Part shown: piece after piece, positions 48,413 to 57,200 of the stretch | Numbering within the stretch: the stretch's first letter is position 1 | Layout: the number at the start of each line of letters is the position of its first letter | DNA from: Desulfogranum japonicum DSM 18378 | GTDB lineage: Bacteria > Desulfobacterota > Desulfobulbia > Desulfobulbales > Desulfobulbaceae | DNA length: 64,000 nucleotides | Direction of reading: 5' to 3' | NCBI RefSeq assembly: GCF_000429945.1 | Contig: NZ_KE386997.1 | Location: forward strand, 38,041-102,040 | Made by a program: the position numbers and the translations under genes | The notes under the pieces: model-generated | Told to the model about the DNA's origin: nothing | The model's input: the letters and a program-made list of their open reading frames with translations, nothing else | Databases searched by the model: none

Positions 48413-49642
48413 CTATGTCAGGGTACTTGAGTAGGGAATTAGCTCAAATATACGCTTATGAGGGTCTATTTGAATATGATAATATCTGTCCTGCGGCATA
48501 TAGATAAAAGGAATCTCCTCTTCCTGCCGGGATAGGAATTTTGACAGGATCATACGATTAACAGCTCGATGTCCAACAATCATGATATTCTCGTCGTAAT
48601 TGTTGAGATAAAACACTTTCTTCAGACCGCGATGAACGCGTTCCTCCATGGTCTTATACCCTTCCCCACCAGGATACACGTAGTGATACTTATTTAAAGC
48701 CCTTGCCCGAGAGATTTCAGGCATCTTGTCTCTAATTTCCGTGTACGTCATCCCTTCACAGATGCCGCCATGAATCTCATTGAACTCTGGTAGAGCAATT
48801 ATGGAGCAATGGTCCTGCCGTTCAGAGATGGCTTCAGCTGTCTGCAATGTTCTTTTATGGTTTGAAGTGAAAATAATAGGAATACGGAGGGTCGCAAAGT
48901 GCTCGGCCAGTGTTTTGGCTTGATCCATGCCTTTTTCGGTGAGTTCGCTGTTGCCACCAATGCGGTCTTCCAGGTTGAAATAGGTTTCACCATGACGAAC
49001 CAGAAACAGGTTGCGCACTACCCTGGTGGTGAGAATATCTCGAATACGATCATAATATGGTACCTGACAGGTAACTTTCTCCTGAAGAATACAGCTTTCA
49101 AAACTATCTACCAATATTCTGTTTGGTTCAAGTGTCAGTGGTTCATAAATAGATTCATAGTAATGAATTCGTTTGAGAAAACTTGCTAAAGCTTCCTCTT
49201 TCGTATAGTGGCTGAATTCTTTAAGATCAGTTTTACGTTCAAGGTTAGCCTCCAGAGCCTCGTCATCTGCATTCATGCATTCAACAAATAGAACAGGAAA
49301 AGCGGGAAATGTTTCCTGGATAATCCGCCGTCTTTTTTGGGTGACATTGCTGGCATCCATAATGGCAACATCCCCGATATCACTCAAAAATTGCCTGGCA
49401 CTTTCCAGATTTGTCGCTGCAATTTTTTCGCGAAAAGCAACACCCTCAGGGTTATCTGGTGAAAAAAAAGTAGCATGGGAGGTATTGCCAAGCTCCTGGC
49501 TCATGCGTCTTCTCAATTCACCATTATTAAAGATACGGGTTTTAACTCCGTCCAGTTCGAGAGTGCGGCTTAATTTTTTGGCCATGGTTGATTTACCGCG
49601 AGCCGGCAATCCCACCATAGCTATGACCAATTTTCCTCGCAT
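48413..49642 (-). CDS. 6-phosphofructo-2-kinase / fructose-2,6-bisphosphatase homologue
   Basis: 409 aa from the ATG at 49642 (a TTG start is 4 codons earlier). The kinase half (about 1-205) has P-loop GLPARGKST, FNNGELRRR, IMDASNVTQKRRR, ECMNADDEALEANLE and FSHYTKEEALASFLKRIHYYESIYEPL, all matching eukaryotic PFK-2. The phosphatase half (about 210-400) has LVRHGETYFNLEDRIGG with the phospho-histidine, the acid residue in EFNEIHGGICEG, and VGHRAVNRMIL. This bifunctional enzyme makes and removes fructose-2,6-bisphosphate in eukaryotes; bacterial copies are rare, though Desulfobacterota are among the holders. Activity on other sugar phosphates remains possible. Confidence 0.92.
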   Translation of the reverse strand: MRGKLVIAMVGLPARGKSTMAKKLSRTLELDGVKTRIFNNGELRRRMSQELGNTSHATFFSPDNPEGVAFREKIAATNLESARQFLSDIGDVAIMDASNVTQKRRRIIQETFPAFPVLFVECMNADDEALEANLERKTDLKEFSHYTKEEALASFLKRIHYYESIYEPLTLEPNRILVDSFESCILQEKVTCQVPYYDRIRDILTTRVVRNLFLVRHGETYFNLEDRIGGNSELTEKGMDQAKTLAEHFATLRIPIIFTSNHKRTLQTAEAISERQDHCSIIALPEFNEIHGGICEGMTYTEIRDKMPEISRARALNKYHYVYPGGEGYKTMEERVHRGLKKVFYLNNYDENIMIVGHRAVNRMILSKFLSRQEEEIPFIYMPQDRYYHIQIDPHKRIFELIPYSSTLT

Positions 49643-49796
49643 GTGAAACCCCAATGAATCTACGAATTCATAACAAGATGAATGCTCTGTTTACCAGCCT
49701 GTATCCGTGTGCAGACTGTTACATGACCCGTTAGATCTAAAATATTGCTCGAATCGTCTTCCTTGTTTACGACACCGTCGCAAGTCATTATATGCT

Positions 49797-49941
49797 GTAA
49801 CTACTTACAGAGGAAGACACTAACTTTGACAAGATTACCCCCCTGTAAGATTCAAATACCAACCCCTTTAGTAACGACTCACAAAGTGAGTGACTAAGCC
49901 AGGCTTATCGTGGAAAGGTCAGGCTCACTGTGAGCAGTTAC
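49797..49941. repeat. MITE-like element, family B (reference copy)
   Basis: 145 bp. Left end GTAACTACTTACAG; reverse complement of the right end GTAACTGCTCACAG (12 of 14 identical). A GTAACGACTCACAAAGTGAG inner hairpin is present near the middle. Ends starting GTAA recall IS66-type transposon ends, a weak resemblance only. Confidence 0.65.
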
Positions 49942-50172
49942 CACCTTTATTGTATGAACTTAGCTGCAAAATGCCAATATGCTTTTCCAACTGTTAAGCG
50001 GATTCAGGAGGAAATATATGGGTAACTAGTAATATGCTTCTCCAAGGGTGATTGCAAAACTATACAACAAGGAAATATGGGGGAGAAAAAATCTTAGAAT
50101 GGGAGGGGGATGCAGAGGGTAAGATGTCGTTTTAGTAGAGATGGTATCAGATGATTACAGCCAGGTAAGACA

Positions 50173-50407
50173 GACGTTCTCTTTATTGGCCGGAAAAAGT
50201 ACCGGCCACCAGACGTCGGGAACCTGAGGAAGTCAATCTATACAGTAGGATTGGAACTCAGGAAACTCTAAAGAATGTAACAAGAACTTCTTAAGGTCTT
50301 CTAAAGAAGATCAACTTACAGGTTCCCAACGGCCAGCAGCCGGTCAAGCAGCCACCCGTTCCTTGAAGCTGTTCATAGCCAGTAAAGAACAGCAGGTATT
50401 CAAGGAA
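50173..50407. ncRNA. candidate structured RNA (unknown family)
   Basis: Several nested stems: GACGT ... GGCCGG/CCGGCC ... ACGTC (50173-50217); GGGAACCTG (50218-50226) pairing with CAGGTTCCC (50319-50327) and enclosing CCTGAG...CTCAGG (50223-50262, with inner CAATC/GATTG) as an alternative pairing; and a strong hairpin TTCCTTGAAGCTGTTC / GAACAGC...TTCAAGGAA (50359-50407). No T tract follows. It does not show the conserved pieces of 6S, tmRNA, RNase P RNA or SRP RNA that I know. Strand not determined. Confidence 0.4.
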
Positions 50408-50514
50408 TAAACATTACTCTTCAGTTCAGTGCAATACTTACGAACACTACTTTCTTATCATACGCCTTTTTGCAAGATGATGCCAGCAATCAAATACTAT
50501 TCCTTTACTAGCCA

Positions 50515-50760
50515 ATGCCTGTTCATAAAACGATTTTTTGCACGATTTTGGATCTTTGTCATAGTTGCGGAGGTGGTGAGGCCTCCTTCCTGAATGTCAG
50601 GGGACCAATAGCCTTGCCTTCTCCCGTGGATAGGTATCTATTGAAGAAAGCTTTTTTCCACATTCTAGTGCTATTTTGTAACTACTTATAGGGTAAAAGG
50701 ATAAATTTGACACTCATCTGTATTTGTAACCAGTTACGTTATTTTCAGGAAATCAATGCT
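50515..50760. repeat. family A left end joined with a family B left end
   Basis: ATGCCTGTTCATAAAACG at 50515 matches the family A left end. GTAACTACTTATAG at 50678 plus the following TTTGACA piece matches the family B left end at 49797. AGTTACGTTATTTTCAG at about 50735 resembles the interior of family A. Possibly a family A element interrupted by a family B insertion, now degraded. Confidence 0.35.
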
Positions 50761-50848
50761 CGCAATATTAACTCTATGGCTGTGCTTGTTTACCTGAAAA
50801 CGCTTTAATCTGAGAATAAATAGCAATTCTCAGACAAAATCCTAATGA

Positions 50849-51343
50849 TTACAACTCATACAATTTTTCATCATGAACTGGAGGCCTGGGACCTGAGGCA
50901 ATTTTCTTTTTCATTGTTTCAAGACTGAAGGCATCATCACCGTCCATAATATCTCCCATTTCAGCTTCAATCTGGTCAGGATCGTCCCCAGCTTCCATTC
51001 TTGTGAGAGCTTCCTCCATTTGATCACCGAGACGCAAACCGGTTTTTTCTGAAAATTTACGCATGAGTCGGGCCATCTGACGAGGGTCATCTTCATTGAC
51101 CTGTTCGGCATCCTGCATCAACCCGGCGAAAGCCTGCTCCATCTTAGTCTCATCCATACCTGTAAAAGGGTCGTTGGCATCCTCTTCTTTAGCTTTGCCG
51201 ATGGTCGCGAAAGTTGACAACATTTTTTCCAACTGCACCGTTCCACATTTAGGGCAATTGGGTCGCTTTTCAGTATTGATTCGTTTGGAATAGAAATTAA
51301 AAATGGTATTGCAATCCGGGCAGAAAAACTCGTATATAGGCAT
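50849..51343 (-). CDS. FmdB-type zinc ribbon protein
   Basis: 164 aa from the ATG at 51343, where the zinc ribbon begins (MPIYEFFCPDCNTIFNFYSKR ... CPKCGTVQLEKMLS). The N-terminal ribbon CxxC-x20-CxxC is of the FmdB family. The long acidic C-terminal part (DPFTGMDETKMEQAF; EAGDDPDQIEAEMGDIMDGDDA) is low complexity and has no known function. It is 41 bp after aroB on the same strand, so it is probably co-transcribed with it. Confidence 0.85.
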   Translation of the reverse strand: MPIYEFFCPDCNTIFNFYSKRINTEKRPNCPKCGTVQLEKMLSTFATIGKAKEEDANDPFTGMDETKMEQAFAGLMQDAEQVNEDDPRQMARLMRKFSEKTGLRLGDQMEEALTRMEAGDDPDQIEAEMGDIMDGDDAFSLETMKKKIASGPRPPVHDEKLYEL

Positions 51344-51384
51344 AGTCTTGTATATTGATCTCGTAGTCACTCTTACCCAATGTA

Positions 51385-52473
51385 TCACAAAGCATTGCTC
51401 AACACGGCATCCACATCTCTTACATTTACCTTATCAGTTATGCGTACGCTTCCGATTTTATCTGGCAGTACAAAAAACACCCGGCCTCCGACGGTCTTTT
51501 TGTCTGCAAGCAAATACTTACGCATCCGCTCGACATTCAATTCAGCAGGGATAGTGGTTGGCAGGCCATAGGTTTGAAGAAGCCCTGTCAGTTCATCACT
51601 GATATCTGTACCTTGGTCCAGGCTGCGAGGAGCCAATTTGGCAGCAGCAACCATCCCGATCGCCACGGCAAAACCGTGAATTATGGTAAAGTCAGAAGCA
51701 GCTTCCACTGCATGCCCGATGGTATGGCCATAATTAAGGATACGACGAAGACCTCCTTCGCGCTCATCCTGGGCAACGACGTCTGCCTTAATTTCACAAC
51801 ACCGCTGTATCATGGAAGTCAATACACCAGGCTCCAATTGCTTGATGTTCTTATGATTATTCTTCAGAAATGTGAAAAACGAACTATCCTGAATAACGCC
51901 ATATTTGATGACTTCAGCAAGACCTCCACGATACTCTTGCTGTGGAAGAGTATCAAGCAGATCAGTATCGATATACACAGCCTGTGGCTGATAAAATGCT
52001 CCGACCAGATTTTTACCTTCAGGGATGTCTACCCCTGTTTTGCCGCCTACTGAGGAATCAACCTGAGCCAGAAGGCTGGTCGGCACTTGTACAAATGGAA
52101 TACCACGCATATAGGTAGCTGCGAGAAAACCTGTCATGTCGCCTGCTACCCCTCCGCCAAGGGCAATGAGAGCATCAGAGCGATCAAAACCTTCTTGGGC
52201 CAGTGAACTGGCTAGCTGGCCGATGGTTTCCAGATTTTTACTTCCTTCACCTGCAGTGAAAATAAAAAGCCTAGCCTCAATTCCCTCTTGCTTCAGACCC
52301 TGCAAAAGCTTATTGCCATACAATTTGCCCACATTGGAATCAGTAATAATTCCGTATTTTTGGCCAGATTGTCTGGCTTTTAAATCAGCACCGATCATAC
52401 TGAGCACACCTGGACCGATGTATATGGGGTAGCTGCGCTCGCCAAGGCCCACTGTTATAGATGTGGCGTCCAC
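51385..52473 (-). CDS. aroB: 3-dehydroquinate synthase
   Basis: 362 aa from the GTG at 52473, chosen because AAGGAG lies six bases upstream; a longer ATG frame exists. NAD-binding and active-site blocks ALGGGVAGDMTGFLAATYMRGIPFVQVPTSLLAQVDSSVGGKTGVD, zinc-ligand region LNYGHTIGHAVE and HGFAVAIGM are all present. It converts DAHP to 3-dehydroquinate, the second step of the shikimate pathway; the kinase of the same pathway is at 20.3 kb. Confidence 0.97.
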   Translation of the reverse strand: MDATSITVGLGERSYPIYIGPGVLSMIGADLKARQSGQKYGIITDSNVGKLYGNKLLQGLKQEGIEARLFIFTAGEGSKNLETIGQLASSLAQEGFDRSDALIALGGGVAGDMTGFLAATYMRGIPFVQVPTSLLAQVDSSVGGKTGVDIPEGKNLVGAFYQPQAVYIDTDLLDTLPQQEYRGGLAEVIKYGVIQDSSFFTFLKNNHKNIKQLEPGVLTSMIQRCCEIKADVVAQDEREGGLRRILNYGHTIGHAVEAASDFTIIHGFAVAIGMVAAAKLAPRSLDQGTDISDELTGLLQTYGLPTTIPAELNVERMRKYLLADKKTVGGRVFFVLPDKIGSVRITDKVNVRDVDAVLSNAL

Positions 52474-52557
52474 AAATTTCTCCTTGTTCAAGGTATCATA
52501 TATCAATTGAACTGAAGTGTATCATGTTTTCTGAAAAAGAAAAACCCAAGCATAAAG

Positions 52558-52592
52558 CAAAAAAAAAGAGACGCCGCAAAAGCAGCGTCTCT
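52558..52592 (-). terminator. intrinsic terminator of sat
   Basis: On the minus strand the stem AGAGACGC-T-GC / GC-G-GCGTCTCT with a TTTT loop is followed by a T-run of eight or more. It lies just after the sat stop and before aroB. Confidence 0.9.
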
Positions 52593-52619
52593 TCTATATG
52601 CAATCAGAAAAAGAGGAGA

Positions 52620-53897
52620 TTACATGGCGGAGCCAGAGGCAGCGCCCTGCATTTTAACCTCAACTTTCTCTGTGAGTCCTGCATAGTAAGCACGGAGGTG
52701 GGTAAGAACTTCATCACGACCAAAGTGATCAACAACCTCAGCACCTTCAGACAGTGCTTTACGCAGCTTGGTACCAGAGAGGATAACGCGATCTTCTTTG
52801 GTGTGTGGACATGTACGAAGAGATGCCATACCGTCACATTTGTGGCAGTAGAAGGTCCAGTCAATCTTCATTGGTTTACACTGCAGGTCTTTTCCAGCAT
52901 CACCGGTCTCAGGAATACGATCAAAAATCTGCTGTGCTTCAAACAGACCATAGAAGTCACCAACACCAGCGTGGTCACGACCGATCAGCATGTTGTTAAC
53001 ACCGTAGTTCTGACGGAAGGTTGCATGGAGCAGGCCTTCACGAGGACCAGCATAGCGCATATCCAGTGGGTAACCAGCGTTGATAACGTTCTCTTTAACA
53101 AAGTAGTTATCGATCAGAATCTCAATGGCTTTAACGCGGGTCTCTGCAGGAATATCACCTGGTTTCAGGTTACCGATCAAAGAGTGAATCAGTACACCGT
53201 CACATACTTCGATGGCGATTTTTGCAAGGAACTCATGGGAACGATGCATTGGGTTACGCAGCTGAAGAGCAGCAACATTTGCCCAACCACGCTCATCAAA
53301 CATTGCACGGGTCTCGGCTGGGGTCAGGTATACGCCAGGATATTTTTCTTTGTATCCACCCTCAGAGAGTACTTTAACAGGACCAGCAATATTGTACTCT
53401 TTCTGGTTCATAACCATGATAACGCCGGGATGATCTTCAGGAGCGATTTCCCAGAATTTACCATCTACAGATTCTTCACCTTCGCCCATGAATACTTTTT
53501 CGCATTCCCATTTTTTATCGGCGTCGGTCATCTCGTATTTCTCGGTAACTTTCATGGTAGCATATACTTCGCCACCATTTACCAGAGCAATCTCGTCACC
53601 TTCGTTGATCTCTGCGGCCTCAGCAGCTGAAACATCCAGGGTGATAGGTACAGGCCAGAAGGTTCCGTCTGCCATCTGGAAGTTTTCGCAAACGCCTTTC
53701 CAGTCAGCTTTGGTCATGAAACCATCCAGAGGGGAAAAACCACCAATTCCCATCATGATCAGATCGCCTTTGGCGCGATTGGAAACTTCTATTTGCTTCA
53801 AGCCTTTGGCTTTTTCCAACTCAGCAGTGAGCTCTGCTCCTTCAAGCAAAGCGCATACAAGACCTTTGCCGCCATGAGGCGCTACTAATTTACTCAT
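52620..53897 (-). CDS. sat: sulfate adenylyltransferase (ATP sulfurylase), dissimilatory type
   Basis: 425 aa. It activates sulfate to APS, the first step of sulfate respiration. Visible active-site elements are the HxxH-like block [17 protein letters not shown] and the [12 protein letters not shown] block. Cysteine/histidine clusters FYCHKCDG and LRTCPHTKE are typical of prokaryotic, zinc-containing sulfurylases. It is single here: apr, qmo and pyrophosphatase genes are not adjacent. A 7-4-7 palindrome lies about 95-110 bp upstream and an intrinsic terminator downstream, so it is a separately controlled unit. Confidence 0.97.
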   Translation of the reverse strand: MSKLVAPHGGKGLVCALLEGAELTAELEKAKGLKQIEVSNRAKGDLIMMGIGGFSPLDGFMTKADWKGVCENFQMADGTFWPVPITLDVSAAEAAEINEGDEIALVNGGEVYATMKVTEKYEMTDADKKWECEKVFMGEGEESVDGKFWEIAPEDHPGVIMVMNQKEYNIAGPVKVLSEGGYKEKYPGVYLTPAETRAMFDERGWANVAALQLRNPMHRSHEFLAKIAIEVCDGVLIHSLIGNLKPGDIPAETRVKAIEILIDNYFVKENVINAGYPLDMRYAGPREGLLHATFRQNYGVNNMLIGRDHAGVGDFYGLFEAQQIFDRIPETGDAGKDLQCKPMKIDWTFYCHKCDGMASLRTCPHTKEDRVILSGTKLRKALSEGAEVVDHFGRDEVLTHLRAYYAGLTEKVEVKMQGAASGSAM

Positions 53898-53988
53898 AGT
53901 TATTCCCTCTCTGTTTAATTCTCGTTAGCTCGTAAGCCTGTGCAATTTCTGAATCGTTTTGCCAGTGCTAGATACTTTTTAAGACAAA

Positions 53989-54006
53989 ACTGAATCAGTA
54001 TTCAGT
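53989..54006. promoter_or_regulatory. palindromic operator candidate upstream of sat
   Basis: ACTGAAT-CAGT-ATTCAGT: perfect 7-bp arms. On the minus strand it lies about 92-109 bp before the sat start, a usual place for an operator. It does not match the Rex consensus I know. Confidence 0.5.
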
Positions 54007-54170
54007 GGTAGCAATATTTACTGAGGTGAGCAGGAGAAGTCAAGCAAAAAACAACTATTTTTTTGAAGGAAGATATAAATTGATTTGATTCAAGAGACAA
54101 GTTCAAGATACGCGTGATAAACATTGATAACTTCCTGAAGTTTAATAAAAACAGGTCAGGCACATAACCC

Positions 54171-54203
54171 AAAAAAGCTGCCCCGATGATATCAGGGCAG
54201 CTT
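54171..54203 (-). terminator. intrinsic terminator of pilY1 operon
   Basis: On the minus strand the stem AAGCTGCCC / GGGCAGCTT is followed by a T tract (TTTTTT). Downstream of the pilY1 stop. Confidence 0.9.
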
Positions 54204-54232
54204 AAACGTACCAGTAATGTATCAAGTACGCA

Positions 54233-57200
54233 TTACCGCTTTTTCCAGCTTTGAATACCAGAAGTACGGGGATGCGGTACCTTGGCTTTTTTATTTATGC
54301 CAACTCCTGATGCCCCATTAGTACCGCCACTGGAATTAACAAGAATAGAGACGGTTCCATCATTTGACGTTTCAGTGCCACTATGAGTGCTGATGGTCGC
54401 CAAACCTTGTCCCAAACCTATTTTGGAAGTTGCCAGGCCACTACTCCCTCTCCACACATCATCATAATAAGCTGTTCCAGTCATGTAATACAAAGTCCAG
54501 AGGTAGCTATTTCCGCTGGGAATACAAATATCAGCCGAGGGAATAAAAGAAGTAAAGATAGCCAGTCCACCGGTAAGGGAAGGAAAGCTTAAAGTTCGCT
54601 CACCTTCCTGAGTTCCTGTAGAGGAAAGAAAATCGAGATACCAGCCACTATAATTTTTTTCCTGATCAGTCATCATACTGCTCCAGTCCGTTAACGTGCC
54701 ATCAGCATCAACACGCTGATCAGTATACACTGTATAGTTGGTTGTATTCATTAAAGCTGTGGATTTGTTCACAGTGGACCAGTCCAAGTTGCCAGAAAGA
54801 CTCAACGACTCCTTGATGCCATAAAACGATTGCGTATCCAGATTGGTCACATCACCGGCATCATAGTATCTGCCAGTTCCAAAATACAGCCAACGTCGTC
54901 CGGCACTATCATATCCGGTAATAAAACCAGCCGTAAGCGGTTGTTCCACGTCAATCAACACATTGTCGGCCACCCAGTTGGAGGGATCACGGTCATCATC
55001 CCCATCGTTGACATCGTCAATAACGATTCGTCGCATTTTTCCGGTCCAGGCAGGTGTTCCACCGTTGGTATCTGTCACTGTGCCAAAGTAGACAACGTCT
55101 GTATTGTAATCTGAATTCCAATCCACAGCTCCAGGATCAGTTACAAAAGTTTTTGCTTCAAGAGTGAGGTACGGATGCAAACCGGCTGTCAAGACACCTG
55201 TTTTTGGAGTACCGGAGACAGTCTGGGTAGTGAGGCTGTACAACTCGTTGTTCGTTGCCAGTTTGACCAGATCAATCATGTAAAACTGACCATTCTGATT
55301 ACTGGTTACGCTCGTCAATAACGAAGGATCTGGCTCTCCGCTGGCATTAGCAGGACCTGAGCCAAAAGCTAAAAACCACCTATTTTCACCATTTTCCGGA
55401 GAAGTGTCATCGTATGTACCGTAAACTCCGTCGTGGTCGCCATCTTTCAATTTAACAACTGTCGGCATACCAAGGGAAAAGCCCATCTTAGGCATTCGTA
55501 TTTCACCTAATAAAGTAGGAGGGATTTCTGGATTGGTTATATCAAATATTACATAGGCTGAGGACATAACTGGATCTGTCGAGACAGGTAAACTGCCATC
55601 GGTTTTATCCAGATCTGCCTGTACGGTTGCGCCTCCTAAACGCATACCTGCAACGAGTATAGTACCCCAGCCATTGGGATGATCAGTATCATCAGCAAAT
55701 ACCTTTGCGTCAAAAACAGTTGGTTGCAGATCCATATAATAGCTGTGCCCATAATCCGGATCCGTCAGCCAGTGTAAATGCGAAAGCAGGTTAAATGGAA
55801 CATACGCCCACAACTCTGCTCCGAGCTCAGGATATGTGGTTGCACTGTTACAGGCGGTATCATTTGTTAGATCAGAATCCCAGGGGTTGTAACCGGAATT
55901 GATTTCACGACAGTATTGCTGGTTAAGGTCATCATAAAAACCACCGTTAAACGCATGCAACATGCCATCATTGGCTCCGGCATATATCACGTGACGTCGG
56001 TCATCATATTTTTTAGCGAAAGCTGCATAGCTGCTGTCGTAATATACTTGATTATAATACTCTCCGGTGGATGACACCAGAACAGGTGAAGAATAGACGA
56101 TATCACCAAGCCGCCAGGTGCTACCGTTATAATACCTGGACCGCATTTCAGTGCCTTCCACATCTTTACCGCCAATATTTAAGACTTTCGGTTCACCAGT
56201 ACTGTCCACATCATCCTGCCCACGCACCCAATTGATCTCGCGTTCTGTCTGTTTTAAAAGAAAAGTTTCAAAATCACTGGTACTGAGCGAAGAGATGGCT
56301 GTCGGCATATCTCCAAATGAAGAATACAGATGTAGGTAAGCATACAACCCTGAAGGGTCGCTGAGATCACTCACAGCCGGGGCTGTGGCCGGCCAGGTGA
56401 AATCTTTCACCTCACCGGTATCAACCAGATTATCGCTGTCTCCATCAACCCAGGTAAATATATACCTTTCCCGATTGTTAGAAATATACGAGGTACGCTG
56501 GGTAAGAGGATCCAGCAGGGAACTGTTGAGCCAGTCTGTAGAGTTCCACAGGAAATGAAAATTATCTATATCAACTCCGACTCCAACGTTCCACAAAATT
56601 TCTGCGTCGTCTAGTTTACCATTGCCATTGATATCATAGTAGCGGGTAACTCCACCTGACTCGGACACGAGAATGGCATCAATTTGAGATAAAAAGGGAT
56701 GATACAACGGGTCATATACCGTAGCACAGGTCTCGTACTCGAAAACGTTGTTGCCATTGGCATCTTCTGTATCCAGTATACCGTTTCCATTGATATCTTC
56801 TCCACTATCAAGGGTGCCATTACCATTGATATCTTCGGTATCGAGTACACAATTAAAGTTAATATCTTCCTGTAATACTCCATGTTTACCATCCAAATCA
56901 GGTCCTTCAACATCAAGCTTATCGTTGTCATTGGAATCTTCACGCGTGTTTCCATAGCTATCAACAAACAATGCATGAAGTTGGCCGATCCAGGTCACGG
57001 TATTAGCTGCACCGCTTGTATCAGATTTCTTCGGATAAAAGACAGACTGATACAGGGCACCTTCACCGGAACGAGAGTTAGAGATAACCGAACTTGTTGT
57101 ACCTGATGATGCTCTATTTAAAATATCGGCAAAAGATTTATTCAGCTGTTCCTGTAATCGCAAAGGATTGGTTACATAATAATACGTATCAGGAACACCA

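Larger units (their letters stand above)
49643..50848. other. 1.2-kb gene-free gap: repeats and folded segment
   Basis: Holds one clear family B element (49797-49941), a strongly folding segment (50173-50407), a family A left end (50515) and another family B left end (50678). No ORF with coding character. Confidence 0.6.
53898..54232. other. 335-bp gap with sat regulatory region and pilY1 terminator
   Basis: Contains the inverted repeat at 53989-54006, a possible FNR-like site TTGATTTGATTCAA at 54080-54093 (one mismatch), and the terminator at 54171-54203. Confidence 0.55.

Noticed and set aside
50173..50407. 6S RNA, tmRNA or RNase P RNA identity for the folded segment
   Set aside because: A short GAGGAAGTC piece recalls RNase P, but the conserved core segments of these RNAs are not present; kept as unknown candidate.
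49643..50848. CRISPR array in the repeat-rich gap
   Set aside because: No regularly spaced direct repeats; the repeats are terminal inverted repeats of small elements.
52461..53630. Long plus-strand ORF of 389 codons opposite sat
   Set aside because: It is a shadow of the strongly conserved sat gene; no recognisable protein features of its own.
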